A DNA stretch of 64,000 bases from Symbiodinium natans (GCA_905221605.1 CAJNDS010002319.1:129501-193500); one strand, 5' to 3'; counted from the first letter of the stretch, positions 1 to 9,471 are shown. Program-made: numbers and translations. Notes: generated by a model not told the origin, from the letters alone.

Positions 1-181
1 GGGTTTAGCTGCTATAAAGGGGTCTCGGGTTTGTGGTAAAGCTGCTCACGAAGGTAGCCTACGAAGAATGTGGTTCGAGTTCTGAACACAGGGCTTGGCG
101 GCTTCGCTTAGCAAGGTGTGCGATCATGTCACTGGACACAAGATGCTCAGGCCGGGTGCTTTTGTTTCACAAGAAAAACAC

Positions 182-284
182 CTTAGTTGTCCAGTAACCT
201 GGGGGAATTAGAGGTTAACCCTTGGAAATAAAAGGGGATTATATTACCCCAAAAGGGTTAAAGGTTGCCTACTCTACTACTAGG
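182..284 (+). repeat. Short interspersed repeat, family G, copy 1
   Basis: A 103-bp unit, from CTTAGTTGTCCAGTAACC to CTACTACTAGG, recurs at 17944-18046 with the same length and only a few substitutions. It has weak internal complementarity (TAACC..TTGG against CCAA..GGTTA). It is probably a MITE or other small mobile repeat lying in the 3' flank of the ABC-transporter exons. No target duplication is obvious. Confidence 0.75.
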
Positions 285-552
285 ATACTCTCTTCGGCTC
301 ACGAGCGTCCTCCACGCATGTGTGTGTCTCTCTCAAATCTAGAACATGTCATACACTCAACTGTCTTCACCCGTTCTCGTCGATGTTCCATCCCGTGCCT
401 AGGCTGCTTGTCCCAGCCCTCTAAATCGTGGAGTGCAGTAGGAGCCAGGATGAGATGACGAACGCTCAACTTGGAACATTCTCATCTTGCGCAACAGCCT
501 TGCAGGTACCGCCATCAAACCCCTTCACCCCCAAATGGCCAATACGATGGGC

Positions 553-616
553 CTGCTTGGCGACCTCCTTGTCTAGGGCGCAGAAGGGGTCGTCCAGCAA
601 GACCAGGGGAGTTCGC
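553..616 (-). CDS. ABC transporter NBD1 micro-exon: Walker B and D-loop
   Basis: On the minus strand this 64-bp exon follows an AAG|G acceptor and ends at a GC donor (CAG|gcccat). It reads RTPLVLLDDPFCALDKEVA plus KQ. VLLDDP is the Walker B motif, with the second D in the usual place of the catalytic carboxylate region, and ALD is the D-loop. LLDDP..ALD is typical of NBD1 in ABCC/MRP transporters, whereas NBD2 usually has LDEATA. It joins exon 1417-1441 in frame (2 bases + 1 base). Downstream at about 430-540 I see no convincing continuation; one frame gives LILAPTALHDLEGW, which only loosely resembles an H-loop region. The following exons (H-loop, TMD2, NBD2) may lie to the left of this window. 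Confidence 0.8.
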
Positions 617-843
617 CTTCGTCAACGGATCTTATCTACTAAGCTCTCCTCCTGCACACCCACCCTTAGGCCTCAAAATACCACAGAAGCCTTAGATGCC
701 ACGCAGAATGTGAGGCCTCTAGAGGCCCCCGCAAAACCTTGCAGTTTCAAGGGACGAAGGAGGGACCCTTGCAAGGGACCTTAGGGTCTTCTGGGGTAAT
801 TTAGGGGGGCTACTTAGGTATAGTGCATATGTACGGGTTATAT

Positions 844-931
844 AGGGAATAATAGGGCCTTCTAAGGGATTTTAGGGAATAATAGGGCCTTTTAAGGGAT
901 TACAGGGAATAATAGGGCCTTTTAGGGATTA
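844..931 (+). repeat. Tandem repeat of ~30 bp, three units
   Basis: Three near-identical units of AGGGAATAATAGGGCCTTTT plus AAGGGATT(N) follow each other. The surrounding 780-960 stretch is rich in GGGATT and AGGG words. A diverged relative (TAGAGGCTACTTAGG, AAAGGGGAATAAG) is visible near 14430-14490. It is intronic or flanking to the minus-strand ABC gene. Confidence 0.7.
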
Positions 932-1017
932 TAGGGGAGAAGGTGAAGGTCCCCTACTAAGGGTTCCGTTAACGGTACGAGCCCTTCGGCCTCTAGGGCA
1001 CACCCCAAACCTTCATG

Positions 1018-1349
1018 CTCTAGAATGCCGGACCCTCAACCCTAAACCCCCGAACCCCTCAACCCTAAACAAACAACCCAAACCCCAAAACCCTAAACCC
1101 CAAACGTTCAAAAACAACCCTAAACCGTAACACCCTAAACCGCACAACCCTAAACCCCGAAACTCCCCAAACCCGTAAACACCGAAGCCTCTAAATCGGG
1201 AAGCAATTTGCAGATTTCCCATACCTAAACCCTAAACCCTAAACCCTAAACCCTAAACCCTAAACCCTAAACCCTAAACCCTATAAGCCTATAAACCCTA
1301 AACCCTAAACCCTAAACCCTAAACCCTAAACCCTAAACCCTAAACCCTA
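1018..1349 (-). repeat. Telomere-like tract, CCCTAAA orientation
   Basis: A degenerate CCCTAAA array (about 1018-1200) passes into perfect CCCTAAA heptamers (about 1222-1348). It ends at a C homopolymer (about 1359-1369) that abuts exon-bearing sequence. It lies in the intron downstream of exon 1417-1441 of the ABC gene. An ORF over this tract on the minus strand is only repeat translation. Confidence 0.9.
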
Positions 1350-1416
1350 GAAGGGTACCCCCCCCCCCCCATTATCGTGAACCCCCCATCTGGTCCTTTG
1401 CTGCAGCTCGACGAGC

Positions 1417-1441
1417 GCTCGGTAGGTGGCTCTGGCAAGGC
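1417..1441 (-). CDS. ABC transporter NBD1 micro-exon (helix after signature)
   Basis: This 25-bp exon on the minus strand (acceptor CCAAG|G, GC donor gctcgt) supplies the segment between the signature and Walker B. Joined to exon 2205-2243 and exon 553-616 it gives ...RVSLARATYRA + RTPLVLLDDP..., matching the usual LARA(V/L)Y..AD.-LLDDP layout of ABCC NBD1. The phases fit exactly: one base from the upstream exon, two bases left for the downstream exon. It is one of the smallest exons here and lies between a C run and a TTTAGGG tract. Confidence 0.7.
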
Positions 1442-1462
1442 CTTGGCAGCGCTTGGGACCGT

Positions 1463-1510
1463 AAGGGTTTAGGGTTTAGGGTTTAGGGTTTAGGGTTTAG
1501 GGTTTAGAAA
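1463..1510 (+). repeat. Telomere-like tract, TTTAGGG orientation
   Basis: About six perfect TTTAGGG heptamers start just outside the ABC micro-exon, followed by degenerate copies to about 1530 and more near 1615-1670. This tract makes up the 3' end of the intron read on the minus strand. The rest of 1530-1900 is degenerate TTTAGGG/GGGTT-rich DNA with no gene visible. Confidence 0.9.
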
Positions 1511-1899
1511 GTTTCGGGTTTAGGGTTCAGGCGGTCTCGAAACCTTCAGGGTCTTAGGGGTTTGTGGACCCTACATATTAACGGTTTAGTGAATACGGAT
1601 CTGAAGCCTTGAGGGTTTAAGGTTTAGGGACCATACATGTTGAGCAATTAAGGTTTAGGGACCCTAAACCTTGAGGGCTGAGATAATTATTCTTAACAAT
1701 TGTATTTGATTTTTGTGGAGGGGGGTTAACTTTTTGAAAGAAGGTTCAAGGCCCTTAAGAGGCTCTGATACCTTTTGAGGGTCTAGAGAGGGTACCCATA
1801 TTTTAGACCTGTGCTGGTCTGGACGCAATGGGTGGTTTCGGGTTCCCCAAACACTGGACCCTATACTACACTGTAGACCCTAGACGATATAACATCTTA

Positions 1900-2060
1900 A
1901 CTCCTCAACGATATAACCTGAATACCCCTAAATAGGGAGCTATAAACGCTATATAACTTGTATAGCATCGTATATATCATGACATACATACATGTCTATA
2001 TATATATACATAAATATATATATATATATTTTATACAGATGTCTGTGTATGTACACACTG
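1900..2060. repeat. AT-rich TA/CA microsatellite island
   Basis: A stretch of TATATA and CATACATACAT words with a palindromic flavour (ACATACATACATGTCTATATATAT) in an otherwise GC-balanced region. Similar islands occur near 15838-15930, 20365-20450, 33140-33222, 54480-54540 and 57640-57700. No gene is seen. Confidence 0.75.
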
Positions 2061-2204
2061 TTACTCTTTTTGTTGCTACAACTCTTGGTACTTATGAATA
2101 TCGCTGTTTCCTAAACCCTAAAACCTAAACCCTAAACCCTAAAATACTATTGCTGTTGGCATTCACATTGTTGTTCATGATCTTGCGTTTCCTGGGATCC
2201 CCAC

Positions 2205-2243
2205 TCACCCGGGCTCGCTGACCGCCGGAAATCGTGGAGCCAC
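2205..2243 (-). CDS. ABC transporter NBD1 micro-exon: LSGGQ signature
   Basis: On the minus strand, after a CAG|G acceptor, this 39-bp exon reads GGSTISGGQRARV and ends at a GT donor (gtgagTGGGG region, parsed as GTGA|gtgggg). ISGGQ(R)AR is the ABC signature (C-loop), with I for the more usual L. The exon starts with two bases that complete a codon from exon 4957-5017 and ends with one base completed by exon 1417-1441. An alternative donor four bases earlier (CGG|GTGAGT) would break the frame with the next exon, so the parse given is preferred. Confidence 0.8.
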   Translation of the reverse strand: MAPRFPAVSEPG

Positions 2244-2269
2244 CTGCGTGCAGAGCGCTCCCCAGCCAG

Positions 2270-2368
2270 GGTTTGGGGTTTGGGGTTTGGGGTTTGGGGT
2301 TTGGGGTTTGGGGTTTGGGGTTTGGGGTTTGGGGTTTGGGGTTTGGGGTTTGGGGTTTGGGGTTTGGG
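2270..2368 (+). repeat. Homogeneous TTTGGGG variant telomere-like tract
   Basis: About 13-14 uninterrupted TTTGGGG heptamers, a one-base variant of TTTAGGG, lead into normal TTTAGGG copies (2378-2450). Uniform variant arrays suggest local amplification of one altered unit. The tract immediately precedes the signature exon on the minus strand. ORFs seen here (runs of NPKPQT or FGVWGLG) are repeat translations. Confidence 0.92.
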
Positions 2369-2449
2369 ATTCATGGTTTAGGGTTTAGGACGAACCTTCA
2401 ACCTGGCCAGAATGCGTTTTAGGGTTTAGGGCTTAGGGTTCATAACCCC

Positions 2450-3425
2450 CCAAGTAGAGGGGCCTTTTTCCTGCGTGAAGTACAGGTAGGTGGTAGCACA
2501 GAAGTTGTTCTGGGTCATTTGCAGGTCTGGGCAAAGCGATCCTTTGCAGGGGCCAAGCCAAGTTAAGCCTCCATAAGCTCAAAAAACCTCCTTTATCCCG
2601 AATCCCTTATTAAGCCTCTCGATACGCCCCAGTATTCCTTAGAGTCCCTGATGTTTAAGGTTATGATGTGCAGCTTTTGTGAATTTATGATCTCTGTTTC
2701 TTGGACTTTGGGTGTTCGAGCTGTACGTCTGAAGGCCCCTAAGGAACGCGTTGTGAAGCTAAGGATTTCTCTTGATGAACCGTATTTGGTTTAGGGTCTG
2801 GGGGTCATCGTTTGTACGGGGTTACAAGTCTCTAAAGAAGGGCATGAAGCCCTTCACTTCGTTCGCCCGCCAAGTACCGGTTCGAAACGGTCTGGAAGAC
2901 ATAGTAGGATGCCGTGCGATGCAATGAAAATGTACACTAAAACCGAGTTGACATGGAAAACAGGCCAGGCCAACTATTCCGCGCGCGTTGCAATTAATAA
3001 CCTTGCCTGAATGACCCAGATAGTTATGGGAACTTCCTACAGTTTTTTCTTTGATCAGAGACGCGAGTTCATAGAGTGTGTCCACAAGCAAACTCATTCA
3101 TGGGATTAGTGAGTAGTAGTTATGCTGTGTAAGCGGGCACCAAGCTCATACTAACTCATACTGACGACATGGCTGCCGAAAACACGTCCTGAAGGATCTG
3201 ATCGATAATGAAAACATGCACGAAGTAGACATAACAAGAGTGTTTTGCCAGCCCAGTGTAGCAAGCTTGCAGAAGAAGCCGGTGCATGTGCAATCAGCAC
3301 CCTTGTTGCTCTTACACCCCACAAGAACCAAGAGCTCCCAACAAAAAGTCACAGCAAAGAACCTGAACAACCTATACCCAGACACTCGCAACCCTGGAGA
3401 CATCGGAACGAAACTCCAAAGCCCA
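2450..3425. other. Unique intronic or intergenic stretch, no gene recognised
   Basis: About 970 bp mostly free of telomere repeats. Both strands have medium ORFs (for example minus 2822-3097, and plus 3216-3449 starting MHEVDITRV), but none shows a recognisable domain or plausible exon joins. It lies inside the intron between exons 4957-5017 and 2205-2243 of the ABC gene. Small exons of another gene cannot be excluded. Confidence 0.5.
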
Positions 3426-3826
3426 AACCCTAAACCCCAAACCCCATAGACCCTAAACCCCAAACCCCAAACCCTAAACCCTAAACTCCAAACCCCAAAC
3501 CTCATCCCTAAGGTTTCCCCCCCCCCCCCGCCCATCCCCCCCAAGGCCAAAGCCTGCAGCGACATCCGTCCTGAAATCCCGGCTGGTGGGGTTCAAGGCT
3601 TCGAGGAGCTTAGGGTTTAGGGGGTAAGGGCGTCTAGGGTTTAGGGTTTAGGGTTAGGGTTTAGGGTTTAGGGTATGACGGCCCTGAAGACCCTAGGGTA
3701 TTGGGGCGGTGAGAGAGCTTCGAGCGTGCGTTGAAGGTTCGGGGGCTGGGTGTGATCAGTGCTTAAAGGATTAGGGTTTAGGGTTTAGGGTTTAGGGGTT
3801 TAGGGTTTAGGGTTTACTACTGTGGC
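3425..3826. repeat. Telomere-like tracts of opposite orientation around a short unique island
   Basis: CCCTAAA copies (3425-3505) and a C run (about 3519-3529) are followed by a ~70-bp unique island, then TTTAGGG tracts (3607-3675, 3770-3816). The island (3540-3607) reads KLLEALNPTSRDF on the minus strand, but I cannot place it. Confidence 0.8.
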
Positions 3827-3925
3827 TTGGGATGTACCCTTATACGAAGAGTCCTTAGCAGGGATTATAATAGGGGGTACGATAATCCCTATTCAGGACT
3901 GTTAGTATAAATGGGAACTTGCCAA
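3827..3925 (+). mobile_element. MITE family A, copy 1 (hAT-like TSD)
   Basis: A 99-bp palindromic element starting TTGGGATG and ending CCAA, with arms ...AGTCCTTAGCAGGGATTATAA / TTATCC..AGGACTGTTAG.... The flanks are ACTGTGGC on the left and ACTGTGAC on the right, an 8-bp duplication with one mismatch. Related copies lie at 8790, 16324, 22881, 30241 and 53780. The 8-bp duplication is the size made by hAT-type transposases; it has no coding capacity. Confidence 0.85.
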
Positions 3926-4956
3926 ACTGTGACTGCTAAACGTCAGGTACTGTATTCTTCTTAGACATGCAATGGCTGGTTGCGATGGCGATGGTGGCGG
4001 TGGGGGTAGTGGTGGGAGGTGGGGTCGTTGTGGTGCTGGCCAACAGTAGCCCTAAACCTGAAACCCTAAACCCTAAACTCCAAGGATAGAAGGAAGCGGG
4101 AAGAGGAAGAGCAAGAAAAGGGAGGCGATGGGAACAGGGAGGAAGGAAAGATGAGCAACAACAAGAGCTCCGGGCCTTTGCTGGTACCCTCCTCGCCAAT
4201 AGAGCACAACTCGCAAAAGAGCTGCTTAAACCTCCTAAACCCTAAACCCTAAACCCTAAAGCCTTGAACCTCGAGCTTCTGTGTATCAGTTGAGTGCTCC
4301 CATGGTCTTTGGAGCTTTAGGACTTTTTAGCTGAGGCTTGACAGGGCATGAGTAGCAGGGAGGGTTTTCTTTTGGAGGGCGGGTGGGGGGGGCCCGAAAC
4401 CCTAAACCCTAAACCCTAAACCCTAAACCCTAAACTCTAGGGGGGGCGGGGGGATTTAGGGTTTAGGGTTTGGGTTTGGGGTTTTGGTTTGAGGGCGCCT
4501 GTCCGAAGTGAGGAGCATGAAGTGTATAAAGACCCCCTCCCAAGGAAGTATGATCTGGAAGCGTCTGGCAGAGGTTACCCTATAAGCTCAAACTCTAAGA
4601 CCTAGACCCCAAAACCCTAAATCCTAAATAAGCTAAAAGACCATTCAATAACTTTAAGCGCGAAAAGCCCTCATAAATCCTTGAGAGCCCTGTGGCTTTG
4701 TGGCTAAACCCTGAACCCTAAACCCTACACTCCAAACGCCCAGCCCGAAACCCTAAACCCTAACCCAAAATTCTCAACCCCAAACCCCAAACCCCAAACC
4801 CCAAACCCCAAACCCTAAACCCATATACAAGCCGACGAGGAAGCCTGAGCCCACTAAACCCTAGGCCCTAGGCCCTAGGCCCTAAGCCGTAAACCCTAAA
4901 CCCTAAACCCTAAACCCTAAACCTTAAACCCTAAACCCTAAGCCAGATGAGGAAAC
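3926..4956. repeat. Telomere-like mosaic, no gene recognised
   Basis: CCCTAAA tracts at about 4055-4085, 4230-4262, 4398-4440, 4735-4830 (with CCCCAAA variants) and 4855-4950, and a TTTAGGG tract at 4455-4490, separated by short unique pieces. On the plus strand 4090-4220 has a glutamine/glutamate-rich reading frame (DEQQQELRAFAGTLLANRAQ) that could be an exon fragment but is unsupported. Confidence 0.7.
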
Positions 4957-5017
4957 CTGAGCCCTCGGGCAGATCTCCACAGGGCATTGTGGCCAAGTCG
5001 GTCTTCAGAGCGCAGGC
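4957..5017 (-). CDS. ABC transporter NBD1 micro-exon (helical region before signature)
   Basis: A 61-bp minus-strand exon (GAG|G acceptor, GT donor GGCTCAG|gtttcc) reading ACALKTDLATMPCGDLPEGS. In ABCC proteins the same place carries (V)LEACAL..DL..LP.GD.TEIGE, so the match in order and spacing is close, although PEGSG replaces TEIGE. It joins exon 5551-5609 at a codon boundary and leaves one base for exon 2205-2243. Confidence 0.82.
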
Positions 5018-5550
5018 CTCGCCAAAGGGGCGGCCCTTTGTGGAGGGTTTAGGGTTTAGGGTTTAGGGTTTAGGGTTTTAGGGTTTAGGGTTTACGGTTT
5101 AGAGTTTAAGGTTGTTCTTTCAGCCTTTCCGGGTTTAGGGGGTTTAGAACTTTAGGGTGTCAGGGTGTGAGGGCTTCAGGGTTCAGGGTTTAGGGCTACA
5201 GGGCTCACGGGGCTCAACATCTAGAGTCTTAATTGGGGCGAGAGTGCTTCAGGTGGATAGGTGGGGAGACCATGCCTTCAGGAAACCAACGTCCCGAAAC
5301 CCTAAACCCGAAACGGCCAAGTGGGCGTTCGTTTAACGCTGGAATCCCTGAACCCTAAACGCCGCAACGGTGCGAAGAGCGATAGCCACTAATAGCCCGA
5401 ACACCAAAAGCCTGAACCCCCATAGAAATCTAAACCCCTGATAAAGCTTATCAACACACTGACGCATCCTTACCAGGCCTTAAACCCTCAACCCTAAACC
5501 CTAAACCCTAGAAAGCCTTAAGCTCCACCCTTACTTCCCCGAGCAGAGGC
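5018..5550. repeat. Intronic telomere-like repeats
   Basis: TTTAGGG tracts (5044-5200, mostly regular to 5100, then degenerate), isolated CCCTAAA words (5297-5360) and a CCCTAAA tract (5478-5515). This is the intron between two ABC transporter micro-exons; no other feature is seen. Confidence 0.85.
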
Positions 5551-5609
5551 CTCCAGGACGGAGTCGTAGATGTTTGGGCTCATGTCCATGCCGAAGAGGA
5601 TGTTCGACC
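5551..5609 (-). CDS. ABC transporter NBD1 micro-exon (NILFG region)
   Basis: A 59-bp minus-strand exon (CCAG|G acceptor; GC donor GAG|gcctct). After completing a codon from exon 6592-6619 it reads SNILFGMDMSPNIYDSVLE. TVR.NILFG....(..)Y..VLEACAL is the standard stretch after the Q-loop in ABCC NBD1. NILFG rather than NLDPF again argues for NBD1. Both junctions keep frame. Confidence 0.85.
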
Positions 5610-6351
5610 CTGGAGACTCCGGGTCGTCTTGGGGAGTTTCTTAGGACCCGAAACCCGAAACCCGAAACCCGAAGCCCGAAACCCTAAACCCGAAGCCCTA
5701 AACCCCAAACCCTAAACCCTAAACCCTGTATTGGGCTTTAGGGTTTGCGGGCTCTCAAAGGCCGTCCGTGCTCTAACACCACTCCCAGGTTTGGTTTGAG
5801 GTTGGGGCTTCGGGTTTCGGATTTCGGGTTCAGGGCTTAGGGTAATTAGGGTTTAGGGCTAGGGTTTAGGGTTTAGGGTTTCGGGTTAGGCCGAAAAATC
5901 CTACAATCCTGGATCCCTAGACTCGCGAAGGTGGGCACTTGGGTCCTTCAACCCGAAGCCCGAAACCCCTGAGCCCTAAACCCTCAACCCTAAGGCCCTA
6001 AACAGGTTTAGGGTTTAGGGTTTAGGGTTTAGGGTTTAGGGTTTAGGGTTTAGGGTTCAGGGTTTAGGGAAACCCCGGAGCCCTAAACCCAAGAACCCTT
6101 GAACCCTAAGCTGGCGGCCTCTGCACCCTGAACCCGGCAGTAATCTAAAGAGCGTCAGGTCATTGATTCGGATGCGCACCCATAAACCCTAAACCCTAAA
6201 CCCTAAACCCTAAACCCTAAACTATAGGCCACCGGCAGCACAAAAGGCAACTCCCTAAAACCCCTAAACGCTACCTATAAGAACCCAAAACCTACGTCTT
6301 TTGGAGCTTGTGATTCTAAAGCCCCTGCTAGGTAGCCTATAAAAATAGGTC
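5610..6351. repeat. Intronic telomere-like repeats, both orientations
   Basis: CCCGAAA/CCCTAAA (5645-5730), TTTAGGG with TTTCGGG variants (5735-5890), CCCTAAA (5950-6003) directly abutting TTTAGGG (6004-6070, an inverted junction), and CCCTAAA (6183-6225). No gene is seen. Confidence 0.85.
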
Positions 6352-6454
6352 TGGGGGTTTCCCGAGACCAGGGGTACCTTATTGGGGTCCTGATTACAAG
6401 GGAATCCTACTATTTGGGGTCTATTATAGGGGTCCCCTATTTTCGTAGAAACCC
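6352..6454 (+). mobile_element. MITE family D, copy 1
   Basis: Palindromic unit TGGGGGTTTCCCGAGACCAG ... ATTTTCGTAGAAACCC with internal GGGGTACCTTATTGGGGTCC and AGGGGTCCCCTATTTTCG. Related copies lie at 31907-32040 and, in reverse, 32625-32746. It abuts CCCTAAA repeats on its right. Confidence 0.7.
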
Positions 6455-6591
6455 TAAACCCTAACCCTAAACCCTAAACCCTAACCCGAAACCCTAAACC
6501 CTAAACCCTAAACCCTAATTTCGGGCTCTCGAGGCACCAGTCTCTTCTTCGGACACTTTGGGCAACGAGCTGCAGCAACTGGGAAGCGGGC

Positions 6592-6619
6592 GCACCGTGC
6601 CCGCGAAAATCCAGGGCTC
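6592..6619 (-). CDS. ABC transporter NBD1 micro-exon: Q-loop
   Basis: A 28-bp minus-strand exon between a CAG|G acceptor and a GC donor (GTGC|gcccgc), reading EPWIFAGTV plus one base. With exon 7787-7831 upstream it gives APQEPWIFAGTVRSNILFG across three exons. (P/V)PQ.PWIF.GTVR.NI is a hallmark of ABCC NBD1 after Walker A; the Q is the Q-loop glutamine. All phases agree. Confidence 0.85.
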
Positions 6620-7786
6620 CTGAAAGGAGGGGTTTAGGGTTTAGGGTTTAGGGTTTAGGGTTTAGGGTTTAGGGTTTAGGGTTTAGGAATTAGGGTTCAC
6701 AAGTAACCCAGTAGGAAGCGGGGCTTAGGGTTTGCGGATTATAGGGCTTTTTGGTGTTGAGGGTTCCGGGGGAGGGTTTAGAGGGTTTCAGGGTTTAGAG
6801 GGTTTTATAGGGTTTAGGGTTTAGGGTTTAGGGGGGGGGGGCTTCAGGGTTGGTTTGCGCCGGGTGTCCTCTGGTGCTCGGCCTCTTAGACGAGTCTTGG
6901 GCTAAAGTGTTGTTGGCTCCCAGCGTCCCGCTGGAACTGTTCGGCTTCGATAGTGGGTATAGATGCCCTAAACCCTAAAACCTAAACCCTAAACCCTGAA
7001 CCCTAAACCCTTTATAAGGTTCATGAGGCTTTTGGGCTGGTAGGGTTCCTTGGTGAGGAGTTCTTGAGGGCTGCAGGCCCCAGATGAGGGGTTGTAACTA
7101 TAATCGCCTGCATTGTAAGGGTTTAGGGTTTAGGGTTTAGGGTTTAGGGTTTAGGGTTTAGGGTTTAGGATTTAGGGTTTAAGGTTTCGGGTTTAGGGTT
7201 TGGGGTCCGGGGTTTCAGAAAAAGCTTTGCATTTGGTGTTTGACTTGTCGTTTGAATGACGTACTCGATGTACCATGCGGCTCGATGACAACTTCACAAC
7301 GCACGCTGCAAAGTCCCTCAAGGCACTGTCGCCACGGTCAGGTCAGCTTCTTTGTGTTCTGCGATTCTAAACCCTAAACCCTAAACCCTAAACCCTAAAC
7401 CCTTAACTCCGCACATTGTGCTTGCAGCGTGCTCAAGCGCATGCCCGTTTGATGCGTAGCCTTGCCGAGTCACGGGATGCAAGTACATTGGGGTATAGGT
7501 GGTATAGGCGGTAAAGGGTTTCGGGTTTAGAGTTTTGGGTTTGGGTCTCGTTCCCTACGACACTCATGCAGACGCCACCTCTCTCATCGCAGGAGATGTG
7601 CGAGCCCAACAGCAGGGGTAGGTAAGTGGGTGCGCAGGTGAGGTCTACCCCTGAATTCCCAACCCTAAACCCCAACCCTCAACCCTAAGGAAGGAACCCT
7701 AAACTCTACACCATAAACCCTAAACCCGAAACCCTAAACCCTAACCCTGATTCCTAAATTGTAACCCAGGACGCACCGCGGCCCAC
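6620..7786. repeat. Intronic telomere-like mosaic
   Basis: TTTAGGG tracts (6632-6690, 6720-6832 degenerate, 7118-7215), CCCTAAA tracts (6966-7012, 7366-7402, 7655-7745) and unique pieces at 6840-6965, 7215-7360 and 7410-7660. The last has a minus-strand frame (7433-7675), but no domain is recognised and it is not needed for the ABC reading frame. Confidence 0.75.
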
Positions 7787-7831
7787 CTGCGGTGCAAACG
7801 CTGTGCACTGCTTATCAGCCGCGGCGAGGGC
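7787..7831 (-). CDS. ABC transporter NBD1 micro-exon (strand before Q-loop)
   Basis: A 45-bp minus-strand exon (GAG|G acceptor; GT donor CCGCAG|gtgggc) reading ALAAADKQCTAFAPQ. (A)Y.PQ|.PWIF is the usual approach to the Q-loop. It starts and ends at codon boundaries, so it fits exon 15400-15444 upstream and 6592-6619 downstream. On its own it is not diagnostic; the call rests on the frame, the APQ/EPWIF join and splice signals. Confidence 0.72.
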
Positions 7832-7837
7832 CTCCAT

Positions 7838-8058
7838 GTATAGGGTTTAGGGTTAGGTTTATAATTAGGGTTTAGGGTTTGGGTTGGGGTTAGGGTTGAC
7901 GGCTTTCAGGGTTTTAGGGTTAAGGCTTTTGTTGGAGGGACCATTCAGTGAACTGACTTTGCGAAAAGCCCTGACTAAAAACCAGCGCCCCACTCATCCA
8001 AGACCTTCTAAGCCATTATCACACAAGCAGCTCACGCCGACGTAGAAGGTTTACCTCA
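7838..8058. repeat. Telomere-like tract then unique stretch
   Basis: TTTAGGG words with TTAGGG interruptions (7842-7925), then about 130 bp of unique sequence without recognisable content. Confidence 0.6.
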
Positions 8059-8170
8059 AGAACCCAACACCTACATGTTTGCAGGTTACTTAAGAGGTAT
8101 TGCTATAAGAACCTACACTTAAGAGGTATTGCTATAAGAACCTACAACAATGTAGGTTTTTGGGTTGTGA
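8059..8170 (+). repeat. Palindromic element with internal tandem duplication (family J)
   Basis: The ends are inverted (AACCCAACACCTACAT and ATGTAGGTTTTTGGGTT). Between them a unit ACTTAAGAGGTATTGCTATA plus AGAACCTAC is present twice. A trace of the same ends is seen near 6271-6295. It is probably a MITE whose centre was duplicated. Confidence 0.65.
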
Positions 8171-8789
8171 AGGTAGAATGCACCTCCCAATTTCCAAGAC
8201 GCAAACTGCGTGAAGGTAGTTTGTTTGCTTGGAGAATCAGGGTACTGAAAAACCAATTACTCTTTCTTGGTGTACCCAGGTGATTGGAACGATTTCGACG
8301 CAACACGCGGACGAACCAATTCGTTTTTTAGCTCCTGCACAGGACCTCGGTGTAACAGACGGAAAGAGGCCCCAAACCCTAAACCCTAAACCCTAAATCC
8401 TGCACCCTAAACCCTAAACCCTGAACCCCGAACCCTAGACCCTAACTCGGCTCTGGATGTCGCTGCACGTGCAGGCTTGGCCTCTAGTTACACCCGCCAC
8501 GCATGTATACAGACAGAAGAGGCTTTGGACATGGTATTTGGGGGGGTTTATTTTGTCTTGAGGGTTTAGGGTTTAGGGTTTAGGGAGTCTACGAAAATAA
8601 GGGACATTCCCTCATAACACGTGCCACAAGAAAGTACCCCCCCCCCCATTTTCGGAAACATCCACTTATCCATCGATGAAGCCGGTATGCAACCTCGTCC
8701 TATAATAATGCAGCGATCAACTTCTGCTGAAACCGACACTGGAAGACAACAAAACACAAACAAACACAATTTCCGACCAAGCTTTTCAA
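8171..8789. other. Unique and repeat mosaic, no gene recognised
   Basis: Unique sequence (8171-8370), CCCTAAA tract (8373-8450), unique piece (8451-8550), a short TTTAGGG run (8560-8586), and a fragment resembling one arm of MITE family D (TCTACGAAAATAAGGGA, 8588-8605). A ~200-bp AT-richer unique stretch follows, with overlapping ORFs on both strands that show no domain. Confidence 0.5.
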
Positions 8790-8889
8790 TTGGGATGTTC
8801 CCCCTTTATCCTAACACTCCTTAATCGGGACTAGAATAGGGGGTACTATAATCCCTATTCAAGACTGTTCGTATAAAGCAACTTATCAA
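8790..8889 (+). mobile_element. MITE family A, copy 2
   Basis: Starts TTGGGATGTTCCCCC and carries the family core (CTAGAATAGGGGGTACTATA, ATCCCTATTC). The right end is worn. The flanks CTTTTCAA / CTTATCAA look like an 8-bp duplication with one mismatch, the right copy falling at 8882-8889. Confidence 0.75.
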
Positions 8890-8903
8890 AGGAAACATGG
8901 GCA

Positions 8904-9071
8904 ACCTAAACCCTAAACCCTAAACCCTAAACCCTAAACCCTAAACCCTACACCCTAAACCCTAAACCCTAAACCCTAAACCCCAAACCCTAAACCCTAA
9001 ACCCTAAACCCTAAACCCTAAACCCTAAACCCTAAGCCCTAAGCCCTAAGCCCTAAGCCCTAAACCCTAAC
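8904..9071 (-). repeat. Telomere-like tract, CCCTAAA orientation
   Basis: About 24 heptamers, mostly CCCTAAA, with single CACCC, CCCCAAA and four CCCTAAG variants near the right end. It lies in the long ABC intron. Confidence 0.92.
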
Positions 9072-9147
9072 CTGGCCTTTAACGGCCAGCACTGTGCATG
9101 ACAGCCGGCCAAGGCGGAGGCTTATCAAACACTTGGAACTTGTTGAA

Positions 9148-9188
9148 CAAGGGTTTAGGGTTTAGGGTTTAGGGTTTAGGGTTTAGGG
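9148..9188 (+). repeat. Telomere-like tract, TTTAGGG orientation
   Basis: Five to six heptamers. The following 9190-9358 holds a G/C-rich inverted piece (GGGGCCC, AAAGGGGACCCC, AGGGTCC) that may be a decayed MITE. Confidence 0.85.
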
Positions 9189-9360
9189 CTTAAAACTTGA
9201 AAGAACAGGGTTTAGTCAGTGTCTAAGGGTAGTTTCATGTTCCCTTAGTATGGGGCCCTTTTAAGAAAGGGGACCCCTTATATACCCTATACAACCACAG
9301 GGCCCATACAGCAGGGACCACATTAAGGGTCCATGACACTACCCTTTGACCCTTTGACAC

Positions 9361-9471
9361 AACCCTAAACCCTAAACCCTAAACCCTAAACCCTAAACCC
9401 TAAACCCTAAACCCTAAACCCTAAACCCTAAACCCTAAACCCTAAACCCTAAACCCTAAACCCTAAACCCC
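9361..9471 (-). repeat. Perfect CCCTAAA tract
   Basis: About 16 uninterrupted CCCTAAA heptamers. Such perfection suggests recent origin or strong homogenisation. Confidence 0.95.

Noticed and set aside
430-540. H-loop exon of the ABC gene (LILAPTALHDLEGW)
   Set aside because: The expected histidine position does not fit and no splice parse keeps frame from exon 553-616.
2147-2422. ORFs of NPKPQT and FGVWGLG repeats
   Set aside because: Direct translation of TTTGGGG/CCCCAAA arrays.
8059-8170. CRISPR-like direct repeats (family J unit)
   Set aside because: Only two copies, directly adjacent, within a palindrome; no spacers and a eukaryotic context.
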